Below, in pieces: positions 8,467-17,747 of a stretch of 64,000 nt of DNA. This DNA comes from Azospirillum oleiclasticum (lineage in GTDB: Bacteria > Pseudomonadota > Alphaproteobacteria > Azospirillales > Azospirillaceae). The stretch is from positions 310,001 to 374,000 of the forward strand of contig NZ_JABFFR010000001.1 of NCBI RefSeq assembly GCF_013423485.1, given 5' to 3'. Numbering within the stretch: position 1 is the stretch's first letter; each line of letters opens with the position of its first letter. The translations under genes and the position numbers were made by a program. The notes under the pieces are model-generated. The model was not told the origin of the DNA, did not search any database, and was given only the letters and a program-made list of their open reading frames with translations.

Positions 8467-8640
8467 GGGGCTGGTCCTTGTTGTGATTTGGACTTTAGTT
8501 GGGGCACCGGCGGAGGTTATACAGAGCCTGTGACGGATTTTCACGCGTTCGTGGCGCGACACAAAGGTGCCCAGGGCGCGTGGTAAACCTGTGATCTTAA
8601 GATTTCGCTTAACGGTCGCGGCATCAAGGGCACGGCCGCT

Positions 8641-9075
8641 ATGCGGGCAAGGATGGTCATGGCACGCTGCATCGACGGGGCAGGGCAGGGGATGATCGGG
8701 CGGGCGTGGCGGTCGGCCGCGTTGGCCCTGGCCGTGGCACTGGCAGCCGGACCGCTCGCCGGCTGCAGCGACCGCATGCTCGACGCCGGCCCCATCGGTT
8801 ATGTGACCGGTGATGGTCCACCCCCGGACGAGCCGGGCCTGATCCGCTCGATGACCGGTGAGAACCGGGAATACCCAAACCTCGGCACGGTGCCGCCGCG
8901 TCCCACCGACATCCGCTCCCTGACGGAGCGTCAAGCCGACATCGAGAGCCTGCGGCGGGTCCGCGAGCGCAACCGTGATGCCGCCCAGACCGTCCGCGAG
9001 GACCCGCGCCTGCCGGTCCAGCCGATGGCGGTGCCGCCGCCCGCGGTGATCACGCCGGGGCAGTCCGGGGGGTGA
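8641..9075 (+). CDS. Putative lipoprotein of unknown function
   Basis: A 144-residue protein with a hydrophobic N-terminal segment ending in the lipobox LAGC. It is predicted to be exported and lipid-anchored. The mature part is Pro/Arg-rich, with RPTDIRSLTERQADIESLRRV as its most ordered stretch, and I recognise no domain. Starts at 8641, 8659 or 8692 are all possible; 8692 (MIGRAW) has a purine-rich upstream stretch and gives a more normal signal peptide. It is divergent from phaC and its 3' end overlaps the convergent ATP-grasp gene by 26 bases. Confidence 0.7.
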   Translation: MRARMVMARCIDGAGQGMIGRAWRSAALALAVALAAGPLAGCSDRMLDAGPIGYVTGDGPPPDEPGLIRSMTGENREYPNLGTVPPRPTDIRSLTERQADIESLRRVRERNRDAAQTVREDPRLPVQPMAVPPPAVITPGQSGG

Positions 9076-10312
9076 TGGAGGACCGCTCCACGCGGTCGAG
9101 CCAAGCGCAGATGGCGTGTGGCAAAGCGGATTCCAGACCGGTCTGGAAATGCATGAGATGCATCCCGCTCCAGGCAAGCCCCCAGTTGGCTTCCAACATC
9201 ACCGGCCCGGCCCGTGTCAGCAGCAGGTCGAACCCGATGACGGGTAGGCCGGGAAATGCGGCAGCTGCCGTCAACGCCATCTCCCAGGCTTCGGTCACAT
9301 CCCCGATCCGCCGCCCCCGCAGCGCGGCACCGTTCCAAGGAACGGTGCCGCCGCGTGAAAACCCCGGAACGAAGAGCATGCCGTCGAGAAGCCGGTCCCC
9401 CGCCGGCTCGAACGGGACCATCAGGGCTCCCCGCTGGGCGGTCAGCGCGAACCGTCCCGGGGGCTGGACGCGGAGATTCGTCGAGAAGACGCGCGCCGCT
9501 CCGTCCGCCCCGCGGACCACATTGACCCGCAGACCCAGCGGCGCATGCGGGCTGAGATCCGCGTGCTCGTCGTGCGGCGGCAGGAACGGCTGAACCAGGA
9601 GATCCCACCGCCGCGCCGCGCCGGCCAGCCGCCGTGAGACCGTCGCCCCCGGCTGGGCGGGCGCGCCGTCGACGCTGAATTGCCCAGCCCCGGCCGGCCG
9701 GATCAACAGGGTTCCGAACCCACCCATCCCGTCGCGCGGCTTCACGAAGAGCGGATCCCCGCTGGCCCATGGGGCGTGACGGAGGTCGGGCGTGGACCCG
9801 GCGGCGATGATCGCCAATGTCCGCGGGGTGGCGATGCCGAGTGCGCCCAGTCTCTGCGCCGTGGCGGCCTTGTCGTTGGCCACGGCCCGATCCGACGGAT
9901 CGGCCAGCACGGACCAGATCCGCACCGATTGCCGGTCATCGAGGCAGGAGTCGGCCAACCGCCGATGGTCGCCCGCGGCCTTGCGATGCAGGAGCGTCGT
10001 CGCCGGATCCTTGCCGCGCGTCCAGCCGACGAGTGTCAGATCGACCAGAGTTCCGGCCGCATCGGCGGGTTCCCGCCGCACCACTGTCCAAGCCCTGATC
10101 GGGCAGGCGACGAGCCACGCCGCGCGTGCCGTGATCGTTGCGACGGGCCGGATCCACCAGGGAAGCCGGCGCCATGTCGTCCCCGCGACCCGACGGTGGA
10201 CCCGGGCCATCTCCGTGGGACCGCCGCCACACAGGAGCCCGCATCCGTCGATGGGGAGGCCCCGCCAGAACGTCGCGGCGAACCGGCGTGCGCGCTTCGC
10301 GAGCTGTAACAT
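9050..10312 (-). CDS. ATP-grasp protein, sugar-transfer-associated type
   Basis: A 420-residue ATP-grasp enzyme. NDKAATAQRLGALGIATP is the pre-grasp region, FVKPRDGMGGFGTLLI holds the ATP-binding lysine and glycine loop, and IGFDLLLTRAGPVMLEANWG carries the acidic and Asn metal ligands near the C-terminus. The pattern resembles the ATP-grasp family linked to sugar transfer and exopolysaccharide loci, which joins carboxylates to amines or similar groups; the substrate is unknown. It is the last gene of a leftward operon, 9 bases after the polysaccharide deacetylase. This supports a role in modifying a surface glycan or cell-wall peptide (inference). Confidence 0.75.
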   Translation of the reverse strand: MLQLAKRARRFAATFWRGLPIDGCGLLCGGGPTEMARVHRRVAGTTWRRLPWWIRPVATITARAAWLVACPIRAWTVVRREPADAAGTLVDLTLVGWTRGKDPATTLLHRKAAGDHRRLADSCLDDRQSVRIWSVLADPSDRAVANDKAATAQRLGALGIATPRTLAIIAAGSTPDLRHAPWASGDPLFVKPRDGMGGFGTLLIRPAGAGQFSVDGAPAQPGATVSRRLAGAARRWDLLVQPFLPPHDEHADLSPHAPLGLRVNVVRGADGAARVFSTNLRVQPPGRFALTAQRGALMVPFEPAGDRLLDGMLFVPGFSRGGTVPWNGAALRGRRIGDVTEAWEMALTAAAAFPGLPVIGFDLLLTRAGPVMLEANWGLAWSGMHLMHFQTGLESALPHAICAWLDRVERSSITPRTAPA

Positions 10313-10321
10313 GTCCGTACC

Positions 10322-11086
10322 CTACGGACCCGGCGCCTTGACCGCCGCCGCCACGAAGCTTGCCCGCTCCATCCAAGCCTTCCATTCCGTCAGCGTGACG
10401 AACCGGTACCCCAGCGCCCCTCCGCGGGCCAGGATGTTGGGCAGGGCCTCCACCGTGTTGTGGTGGTTGCTGTGCAGCAGAACGACGGCGCCGGGTGTCA
10501 GGCCGGCCATGACGCGCTCCTCCACCGTCGCCGCGGGGATGTTGCGGTAATCCTTGGAATCCACGGTCCACAGCATGGTCTCCAGCCCCTGAGCGCGGGC
10601 GATGGCGACGGTGTCGCTGTCCAGCGAGCCGAAGGGCGGACGGAACCAGCGCGGCTGCGCCCCGCCCAGCACCAGCGCGGCGTTGGCCTGCGCGATGGTG
10701 GCGGCCTGTTCGACGGCGGTGTGTTGGGACAGGCGGATGTGATCGTTCGTGTGGTTGCCCACCTCGTGACCGTCGGCGACCATGGCCCGCACCAGATCGG
10801 GATGGTGTGCGGCGTTGCGGCCGATCAGGAAGAAGGTGGCAGCGGCCTTGTGCTGGCGCAGGATCTCCAGGATCGCCGGGTCGTTTGTGCCGTGCGGCCC
10901 GTCGTCGAAGGTCAGCGCCACAATCGGGGCCGCCAGATGCTGGGGTGCCAGCGTGATCGCGGCCCCCGGATAGAGATGCGCGGTGACGAAGCCGGCCCGC
11001 CCGTGGGAGGCGACCCAGCCCACCTCCTCCGCGCGCAGCGGCCAGGCTGCCAGCAGCAGGGCGGCGGCGACGAAAAGGCGTGTCAT
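10322..11086 (-). CDS. Polysaccharide deacetylase (NodB/CE4 family)
   Basis: A 254-residue exported enzyme. A signal peptide (residues 1-19, cut after LRA) is followed by a CE4 domain: motif 1 TFDDGP (catalytic Asp and metal Asp), motif 2 HTNDH (two metal-binding histidines), motif 3 RPPFG, motif 4 around MLWTVDSKDY and motif 5 LLHSNHH. All catalytic residues look intact, so it should remove N- or O-acetyl groups from a glycan in the periplasm. Its start overlaps the stop of the acetyltransferase gene by 4 bases (ATGA), so translation is coupled. Peptidoglycan and exopolysaccharide are both possible substrates. Confidence 0.9.
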   Translation of the reverse strand: MTRLFVAAALLLAAWPLRAEEVGWVASHGRAGFVTAHLYPGAAITLAPQHLAAPIVALTFDDGPHGTNDPAILEILRQHKAAATFFLIGRNAAHHPDLVRAMVADGHEVGNHTNDHIRLSQHTAVEQAATIAQANAALVLGGAQPRWFRPPFGSLDSDTVAIARAQGLETMLWTVDSKDYRNIPAATVEERVMAGLTPGAVVLLHSNHHNTVEALPNILARGGALGYRFVTLTEWKAWMERASFVAAAVKAPGP

Positions 11087-11586
11087 GCGTCGCGTCCCAT
11101 GAAATGCAGCGGGCCGCGCGTCTCCTCCTCGGTGAATCCGTTGCGCCGGTAGAAGCCGGCATTCCGCGCGCCGGCACCGGTCACGATGTGCAGTCCGGTA
11201 CCGCAGTGTCGGGCGAAGGCCTCGATCAGCCGCGCCCCGATGCCGGCGTCGCGGCGGTCGGGACGGACGTTGACGTGCAGGTGGGCTGGAAAGCGGGCGA
11301 ACCGGTCGGCGAAGACCCCATAGCCCAGGATCGTGTCGAACAGGGCCGCCGCACCCGCGCTGTCCCGGCAGCCGGTCAGATAGCCGGCGATGCGGCCGTC
11401 GGGATCGACCCAGAGCAGCACGTCCCCCGGCGCTTCCCGCACGTACCAGCCGGTCCAGGTGTCCAGGAACGCGGCCCGTTCGGCGTCGTCGGCGAAGCGT
11501 TGGCGCAGCGCCGAGGCGAAGAAGATCGCCGCCAGCGCATCGAGCGCCGCAGGGCGGTCCGGCATGTCGGTCAGGCGGAGGATCAC
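11083..11586 (-). CDS. GNAT-family N-acetyltransferase
   Basis: A 167-residue protein with the GNAT fold. HLHVNVRPDRRDAGIGARLIEAF is the strand plus acetyl-CoA-binding R-x-x-G-x-G/A loop, and GARNAGFYRRNGFTEEE is the typical C-terminal signature. The likely start is GTG at 11586, which overlaps the mltA stop as GTGA. An upstream in-frame extension is just the mltA gene read in another frame. Its stop in turn overlaps the deacetylase start. Acceptor substrate unknown; the neighbours suggest an envelope or sugar amine. Confidence 0.85.
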   Translation of the reverse strand: MILRLTDMPDRPAALDALAAIFFASALRQRFADDAERAAFLDTWTGWYVREAPGDVLLWVDPDGRIAGYLTGCRDSAGAAALFDTILGYGVFADRFARFPAHLHVNVRPDRRDAGIGARLIEAFARHCGTGLHIVTGAGARNAGFYRRNGFTEEETRGPLHFMGRDA

Positions 11587-12695
11587 CGGCGCTGCGCCGT
11601 CTGCACCGTGGTGGCGCGCGGCACCAACAGCGTGTAGCGGCCGCGCGCCTTCATGGTGCCGGCTCCGGCCTCCGCTTCGGTTCCGCTGCCCCAGAAGAGG
11701 TCGCCGCGCACCGCGCCCTTGATCGCCCCGCCGGTGTCCTGCGCCAGGACGAGGCGGCGGATGGCGCCGCCGGGCACCGGGGCCTCCTTCAACTCCAACC
11801 ACAGGGGCGGGCCGATGGGAACGAAATCGGGATCGACGGCCAGGCTGCGGCCGGCCGTCAGCTCCATCCCGCGGGCGCCGCGCGGCTCACCCTCGGTTCG
11901 GACCTTGAAGAAGACGTAGCTGGGGTTGAGGTTGGTGACGCGCCGTGCCTCGCCAGGGTGGGCGTGCAGCCACTGGCGGATGAACTGCAGCGACATCTCC
12001 TCCCGCGTGGCGTAGCCCTCGTCGATCAGGTGGCGGCCGATGGGGAAGTAGCTGTGTCCGTTCTGCCCGGCGTAGCTCAGCCCGATGACGCTGCCATCCG
12101 CCATCAGGACCCGGCCGGACCCCTGGATTTCAAGGAAGAAGGCGTCGATCGCGTCGTCCACCCACAGAAGCTCCAGCCCGCGCCCGGCGAGAGCCCCGGC
12201 GGCGATGCGCGCGCGGCTGGGCAGACCGTTCTTGCCACGCGGTGGCATGCGGTAGATGGGCACGTTGTAGCGTTCGGTGCGCGTCCAGCTTCCGCGCAGC
12301 ATCGGCTCGTAATAGCCGGTGAACAGCCCGTCCTCCGCCGCGGTCAGGGCGACCGGGCGGAAATGCGTCTCGAAGAAGACGCGGGCTGTCTCCGGGTCGC
12401 CGGATGGCAGGGCGCGGGCGGCGGTGCAGACTGGCTTCCAGTCGCCGACGATACCGGCGGCCGGGTGGTCGCCCATCGGCTTTTCGGCGGGCTGGCGGTC
12501 CACCCACCAGCAGGTGCGGTGCAGCGCGGGCACCGCCTGCGAATGGTCGTCGTCGACCCAGCCGGCGAGGCTGCGGAAATCGGGTGCGACCTGGTCCAGT
12601 GAGGGCCGGTGCGCCGGATCGCGCATACCGCTGACGGTGGGCTGACCGGCGCAGGCGCCGAGCACAAGGGTTGCACAAAGACCGAGCGCACGCAT
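11583..12695 (-). CDS. mltA: Membrane-bound lytic murein transglycosylase A
   Basis: A 370-residue lipoprotein that cleaves peptidoglycan glycan strands to 1,6-anhydromuropeptides. The start at 12695 gives MRALGLCATLVLGACAG with lipobox LGAC; an ATG at 12737 with GGGGACGG upstream would lengthen the signal peptide by 14 residues and cannot be excluded. MltA-domain segments FTGYYEP and FFLEIQGSGR are present. The C-terminal 3D domain holds the catalytic Asp in VLAQDTGGAIKGAVRGD, followed by FWGSG. It is the first gene of an overlapping leftward operon with an acetyltransferase, a deacetylase and an ATP-grasp enzyme. Confidence 0.93.
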   Translation of the reverse strand: MRALGLCATLVLGACAGQPTVSGMRDPAHRPSLDQVAPDFRSLAGWVDDDHSQAVPALHRTCWWVDRQPAEKPMGDHPAAGIVGDWKPVCTAARALPSGDPETARVFFETHFRPVALTAAEDGLFTGYYEPMLRGSWTRTERYNVPIYRMPPRGKNGLPSRARIAAGALAGRGLELLWVDDAIDAFFLEIQGSGRVLMADGSVIGLSYAGQNGHSYFPIGRHLIDEGYATREEMSLQFIRQWLHAHPGEARRVTNLNPSYVFFKVRTEGEPRGARGMELTAGRSLAVDPDFVPIGPPLWLELKEAPVPGGAIRRLVLAQDTGGAIKGAVRGDLFWGSGTEAEAGAGTMKARGRYTLLVPRATTVQTAQRR

Positions 12696-13049
12696 CACGC
12701 CACCGCCGACGCACGCCGCCATCGCCTGCCTCGCCATACCGTCCCCGAGGATTCGCCAAGACGCGGAGTCGCCCTGCATCGGCGCCACTTGGGCGCGAGC
12801 GGACGTTCCGGCCGGCATCATGCTGTCTCCGAACGGGGTGCGTCAACGCGTCATCGATCGAAATGGGTAATCCGGCCGCGTTGTCACGGCCGCGCGCAGG
12901 GGGAGATCGGCGCCGCAGGGTACAGCCCATCGGCACAGAGCAGCCCCGCGTCCGCAAGTCGGCCGGTGACAAGGTGGAGCGAAACGGGTTATCGACAAAT
13001 TCCACGCACCTCCGGCCCGATTTCGCGGCTGCATTCCCGAGGATCCCGG
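12696..13049. other. Divergent intergenic region, no gene seen
   Basis: This stretch separates leftward mltA from rightward rsmB. The open frames crossing it continue antisense through mltA or rsmB and look like shadows. It must hold promoters in both directions, but no clear sigma-70 element or operator was recognised. Confidence 0.5.
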
Positions 13050-14402
13050 ATGACTCCCGCAGCCCGCCTGCAGGCGGTGATCGACCTGCTGACCGAAATC
13101 GAGGCCACCCCGCGTCCGGCCGACGCGGTGATGAGCGCCTATTTCCGCTCCCGTCGCTACATCGGCTCCAAGGACCGCAACGCGGTGGCGGAGACGGCCT
13201 ACGCCATCCTGCGCCGGCACGCCCGGCTGTCCTGGTGGTTGGAACGGGAAGGGCACAATGCCGACCCGCGGGCCCGCGTCATCGCCAACGCCATCGTCGG
13301 CGATGGGCGCCGCGCCGCCGAGGTGGGCCAGCTCTTCAGCGGCGGCAAATTCGCGCCGGAGCCGTGGGACGAGGCGGAGGCGAAGCTGGCCCGGGCGCTC
13401 GACACCCACACCCTGGAACACCCGGCGATGTCCGATACGGTGCGCGGGGAGTGTCCGGACTGGGCGGAGGCGCCGCTGCGCGCCGCTCTGGGCGACCGGT
13501 TCGCGGTGGAGATGCAGGCGCTGCTGGAACCGGCGCCGCTCGACCTGCGCATCAATCCGCTGAAGACCGACCGGGAGGCCGCCGTCCGCGCGCTCGCCAC
13601 CGCCCAGATCCAGGCGGAGCCGACCCGCCTGTCGCCGCTGGGGCTGCGTGTGAAGGGCCGCCCGCCGCTGGCGGCGGTGGACGCCTTCAAGAAGGGGCTG
13701 GTGGAGATCCAGGACGAGGGCTCGCAGCTGGTGGCGCTGGCGGTGGCGCCGAAGCCGGGCATGCAGGTGGTGGATTTCTGCGCCGGGGCCGGCGGCAAGA
13801 CCCTGGCCATCGCGGCGCTGATGAACAACAAGGGACGCGTCGTCGCCTGCGATGTGTTGGAGGGACGCCTGAAGCGGGCGGCAGAGCGTTTCCGCCGCGC
13901 CGGCCTCCACAACATCGAGCCGCACCCGCTGACCAGCGAGCGCGACCCATGGGTGAAGCGGCACAAGCGCAAGTTCGACCGCGTGCTGGTGGACGCCCCG
14001 TGCAGCGGCACCGGCACCTGGCGCCGGAACCCCGACAGCCGCTGGCGCCCGCTCGGCCCGGGTCTGTCGGAACTGGTGCCGCTCCAGGCCAACATCCTCG
14101 ACAGCGCGGCGCGGCTGGTGCGGCCTGGCGGGCGGCTGATCTACGCCACCTGCTCCCTGCTGCCGGAGGAGAACGAGCGCCAGATCGAAGGCTTCGTCGC
14201 CACTCATCCGGAGTTCACGGTGATGCCAGCCTCGACGGTGTGGGACGAGGCCGGCTGGGGCCGCGCCCCGGTGGAAGGTCCCTACCTGCGCCTGACCCCC
14301 GGCCGCCACAACACCGACGGCTTCTTCGCCGCCGTGCTGGAACGCAGGGCGGAGGAGGCTCCCGCATCGGCCGTGGTGGTGGAGGAAGCAGCCGCGGACT
14401 GA
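13050..14402 (+). CDS. RsmB/NOP2-family RNA m5C methyltransferase
   Basis: A 450-residue SAM-dependent methyltransferase that makes 5-methylcytosine in RNA, probably 16S rRNA. The N-terminal half resembles the NusB-like region of RsmB. The SAM-binding motif is FCAGAGGKT and the DAPCSGTGTWRRNPD motif holds the cysteine that helps product release. ATCSLLPEEN holds the catalytic cysteine. The ATG at 13050 has GAGGA upstream. The last 121 bases overlap the end of the convergent LysR gene. The Ala-rich tail after residue 430 is poorly conserved. Assignment to RsmB proper rather than a paralogue is likely but not certain. Confidence 0.9.
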   Translation: MTPAARLQAVIDLLTEIEATPRPADAVMSAYFRSRRYIGSKDRNAVAETAYAILRRHARLSWWLEREGHNADPRARVIANAIVGDGRRAAEVGQLFSGGKFAPEPWDEAEAKLARALDTHTLEHPAMSDTVRGECPDWAEAPLRAALGDRFAVEMQALLEPAPLDLRINPLKTDREAAVRALATAQIQAEPTRLSPLGLRVKGRPPLAAVDAFKKGLVEIQDEGSQLVALAVAPKPGMQVVDFCAGAGGKTLAIAALMNNKGRVVACDVLEGRLKRAAERFRRAGLHNIEPHPLTSERDPWVKRHKRKFDRVLVDAPCSGTGTWRRNPDSRWRPLGPGLSELVPLQANILDSAARLVRPGGRLIYATCSLLPEENERQIEGFVATHPEFTVMPASTVWDEAGWGRAPVEGPYLRLTPGRHNTDGFFAAVLERRAEEAPASAVVVEEAAAD

Positions 14403-15364
14403 GCCGGCCCGTCGCCATCACTCCCGCCGACCGGCAGGACGCCCGGCGGCAGGGTCGCACGGACGGCGTCGGCCAGCCGTATCAGCCGGTCCACCTGCGG
14501 GCTGTCGGCGCGGTGGAGCAGCGCCACGCGGCGTGTCGGCCCCGGGTGGCGGAAGGGCCGCACGGCGATGCCGGACAGCGGCAGCCCGTGCAGCGCGGTG
14601 GCGGGGAACAGGCTCCAGCCGACCCCGGCGGCGACCATGGCGCGGATCGTTTCCAGGCTGGTCGCCCGCTGGTCCTCGTCGGGCTCGATGCCGCGGAGCC
14701 AGCGGCGGCAGGCATCCATCGCCTGCGCGCGCAGCCCGTGGCCCTTGGGCAGCATCAGCAGCGGTTCCGGCGGAAGGCTGCCGGCATCCAGCGCCGCGGA
14801 TGCGGCCAGCGGGTGCGCCTCGGGCAGGATCACCAGGAACGGCTCGTCGAACAGCGGCACGACCGCACAGCCCTCCGCCTCCACCGGCAGCCCCAGCAGG
14901 CAGGCATCGAGATCCGCGCCGGCGAGCTGTTCGAGCAGGGCGGGGCGCGAATCCTCGCGCAGTGCCAATGTCATGTCGGGCCAGCAGCGCCGCGCCACGG
15001 GCACCAGCCAGCTCAGAAGTGCGGCGGTCAGTGTCGCCGTCGTCCCCAGCCGCAGGGATCCGTCCGCCCGCTCCGCCGCACGGTCGGCGAGACGGCGGAA
15101 GGAATCGGCTTCCTTCAGGACGCGCCGCGCCTGGTCGATCAGGGGTTCGCCGGCCGGCGTCGGACGGACCTGCCGGTGTGTGCGCCGGAACAGGTCGACG
15201 CCCAGGCAACGCTCGAGCTTGGCGATCTGCATGCTGAGCGTCGGCTGCGTCACGGCGCAGGCGTCGGCGGCCTGGCCGAAATGCCCATGGTCCGCAACGG
15301 CGACCAGATAGCGCAGATCGGTCAGGGTGATGGTGGACCGGCGATAGAGCGCGTCGATGGTCAT
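14282..15364 (-). CDS. LysR-family regulator, OxyR-like
   Basis: A 360-residue transcription factor. The winged helix-turn-helix (about residues 12-70) contains DLRYLVAVADHGHFGQAAD and VTQPTLSMQIAKLE, closest to OxyR. A substrate-binding domain follows with LGTTATL and LLMLPKGHGLR. OxyR's regulatory cysteines near residues 199 and 208 are not evident: the matching region is PKGHGLRAQAMDACRRW, with one Cys. Peroxide sensing is therefore uncertain. Start 15364 is preferred over 15391, though neither has a strong ribosome-binding site. The last 40 residues are low-complexity Ser/Ala-rich sequence encoded antisense to rsmB. It is divergent from a Fur-family regulator. Confidence 0.85.
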   Translation of the reverse strand: MTIDALYRRSTITLTDLRYLVAVADHGHFGQAADACAVTQPTLSMQIAKLERCLGVDLFRRTHRQVRPTPAGEPLIDQARRVLKEADSFRRLADRAAERADGSLRLGTTATLTAALLSWLVPVARRCWPDMTLALREDSRPALLEQLAGADLDACLLGLPVEAEGCAVVPLFDEPFLVILPEAHPLAASAALDAGSLPPEPLLMLPKGHGLRAQAMDACRRWLRGIEPDEDQRATSLETIRAMVAAGVGWSLFPATALHGLPLSGIAVRPFRHPGPTRRVALLHRADSPQVDRLIRLADAVRATLPPGVLPVGGSDGDGPAQSAAASSTTTADAGASSALRSSTAAKKPSVLWRPGVRRR

Positions 15365-15504
15365 GATCGAACCAATCGATTTCCAGGACATGGTGTCCGT
15401 GCGTTAGCTTAGAACAGTTCCAGAAGGATCGCGACCGGTACCAGCGGGTAGGGACCTAGGCACAAAGTCAGACGGCGCGGTCCAGGGAGGGAGGAGACAC
15501 ACCG

Positions 15505-15960
15505 ATGCTGACGCCGCCGCGCCCGCTGGGCGCCACGGTGCGCTGCCTGCGCGGCGTGGGGTTGAAGGCCACCCGCCAGCGTCTCATGCTGCTTGGCCTG
15601 CTGCTCGGCCGCGGCAACCGGCCGGTCACCGCCGACGAGCTGTTCCAGCAGGCGCTGGAGGCCGGCATCCCGGTTTCCCGCGCCACCGTCTACAACACGC
15701 TGCACGCGCTGGTGCGGCACGGGCTGCTGCGCGCCATCACCATCGATTCCGAGCGGACCTGGTTCGACACCGACACCGCCCACATCGGCCGCCTCTATTG
15801 CGAAGACAGCGGCCGCATGGAGCATCTGCCGCCCGACACGCCGGGGCTGAAGGAGCTTCTGCGCCATCTGGGCGACCCACCGCCGGGGCGGGTGGAGGTG
15901 CTGGTGCGGGTGCGGGCGGAGGGGGGCGGCGGCGCGCCGTCGGTCACGGGGCCGGGTTGA
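15505..15960 (+). CDS. Fur-family regulator, Irr-like and divergent
   Basis: A 151-residue Fur-superfamily protein. The winged helix is clear: LKATRQRLMLLGLL, TADELFQQALEAG and SRATVYNTLHALVRHGLL. Where Irr and Fur carry a histidine-rich metal or haem site, this protein has only HIGRLYCEDSGRMEHLP, and no CxxC zinc motif follows. The C-terminus is a Gly-rich run. It may therefore sense something other than iron, or use fewer ligands. The ATG at 15505 has GGGAGGAGA upstream. It shares a 140-base divergent region with the OxyR-like gene, and its 3' end overlaps convergent purN by 17 bases. Confidence 0.85.
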   Translation: MLTPPRPLGATVRCLRGVGLKATRQRLMLLGLLLGRGNRPVTADELFQQALEAGIPVSRATVYNTLHALVRHGLLRAITIDSERTWFDTDTAHIGRLYCEDSGRMEHLPPDTPGLKELLRHLGDPPPGRVEVLVRVRAEGGGGAPSVTGPG

Positions 15961-16587
15961 CCAGCGCCGGAATGTCCGGCAACGGGTGGCCGGTCACGGT
16001 TGCCCGCTGGCCCTCCACCGTCACCCGGCCCTCGGCGATCAGGCGGAGCGCCAGCGGGTAGATGCGGTGTTCGGCGCCGAGCACGCGGTCGGCGAGGCTG
16101 TGGGCGTCGTCGCCGGGCAGGACGGGGACGGCGGCCTGCACGATGATCGGGCCGTCGTCCATCTCGGCGCGGACGAAATGCACGGTGCAGCCGTGCAGCC
16201 GCACCCCCGCGGCCAGCGCCCGCTCGTGCGTGTCCAGCCCCTTGAAGGAGGGCAGGAGCGACGGGTGGATGTTGATCAGCCGGTCGTGCCAGCGCTCCAC
16301 GAACGATGGCGACAGCAGCCGCATGAAGCCGGCCAGGCAGACCAGTTCGACGCCGGCGCCATCCAGCGCCGCGGTCATCGCCGCCTCGAAGCCCGGCTTG
16401 TCCTTGGGGAAGGCGCGGTGGTCGATCACCGCGGTCGCCACCCCGGCGCGCGCCGCACGCTCCAGCCCGAAGGCGTCGGCCTTGTTCGACAGGACCAGCG
16501 CGATCTCCGCCGGGAAGGACGGATCGCCCGCGGCGTCCAGCAGGGCCTGGAGGTTGCTGCCGCGGCCGGAGATCAGGACGCCGACCT

Positions 16588-16600
<13 letters not shown>
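15944..16600 (-). CDS. purN: Phosphoribosylglycinamide formyltransferase
   Basis: A 218-residue GAR transformylase that moves a formyl group from 10-formyltetrahydrofolate to GAR in purine synthesis. The phosphate-binding loop [11 protein letters not shown] is at the N-terminus. [10 protein letters not shown], the catalytic Asn/His pair in [13 protein letters not shown] and the catalytic Asp in MDDGPI are all present. The ATG at 16600 lies inside the end of purM (13-base overlap), so translation is coupled. It is the downstream gene of the purM-purN operon. Confidence 0.97.
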
Positions 16601-17622
<1,022 letters not shown>

Positions 17623-17747
17623 GCCCGCCTGCTTGTAGGCGTCCGGCGTGTTATAGGGATGGGTGCCGATGGTATCCTCGCTTGGGCTGGGCTATATACC
17701 GGGCCGAACGAAACGGCCGCACCATATACCAACCGGAAGGCATTGCA

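Noticed and set aside
12671-15412. 913-codon rightward open frame
   Set aside because: It covers rsmB in another frame and the LysR gene antisense; composition is Gly/Arg/Ala-rich as expected for a shadow.
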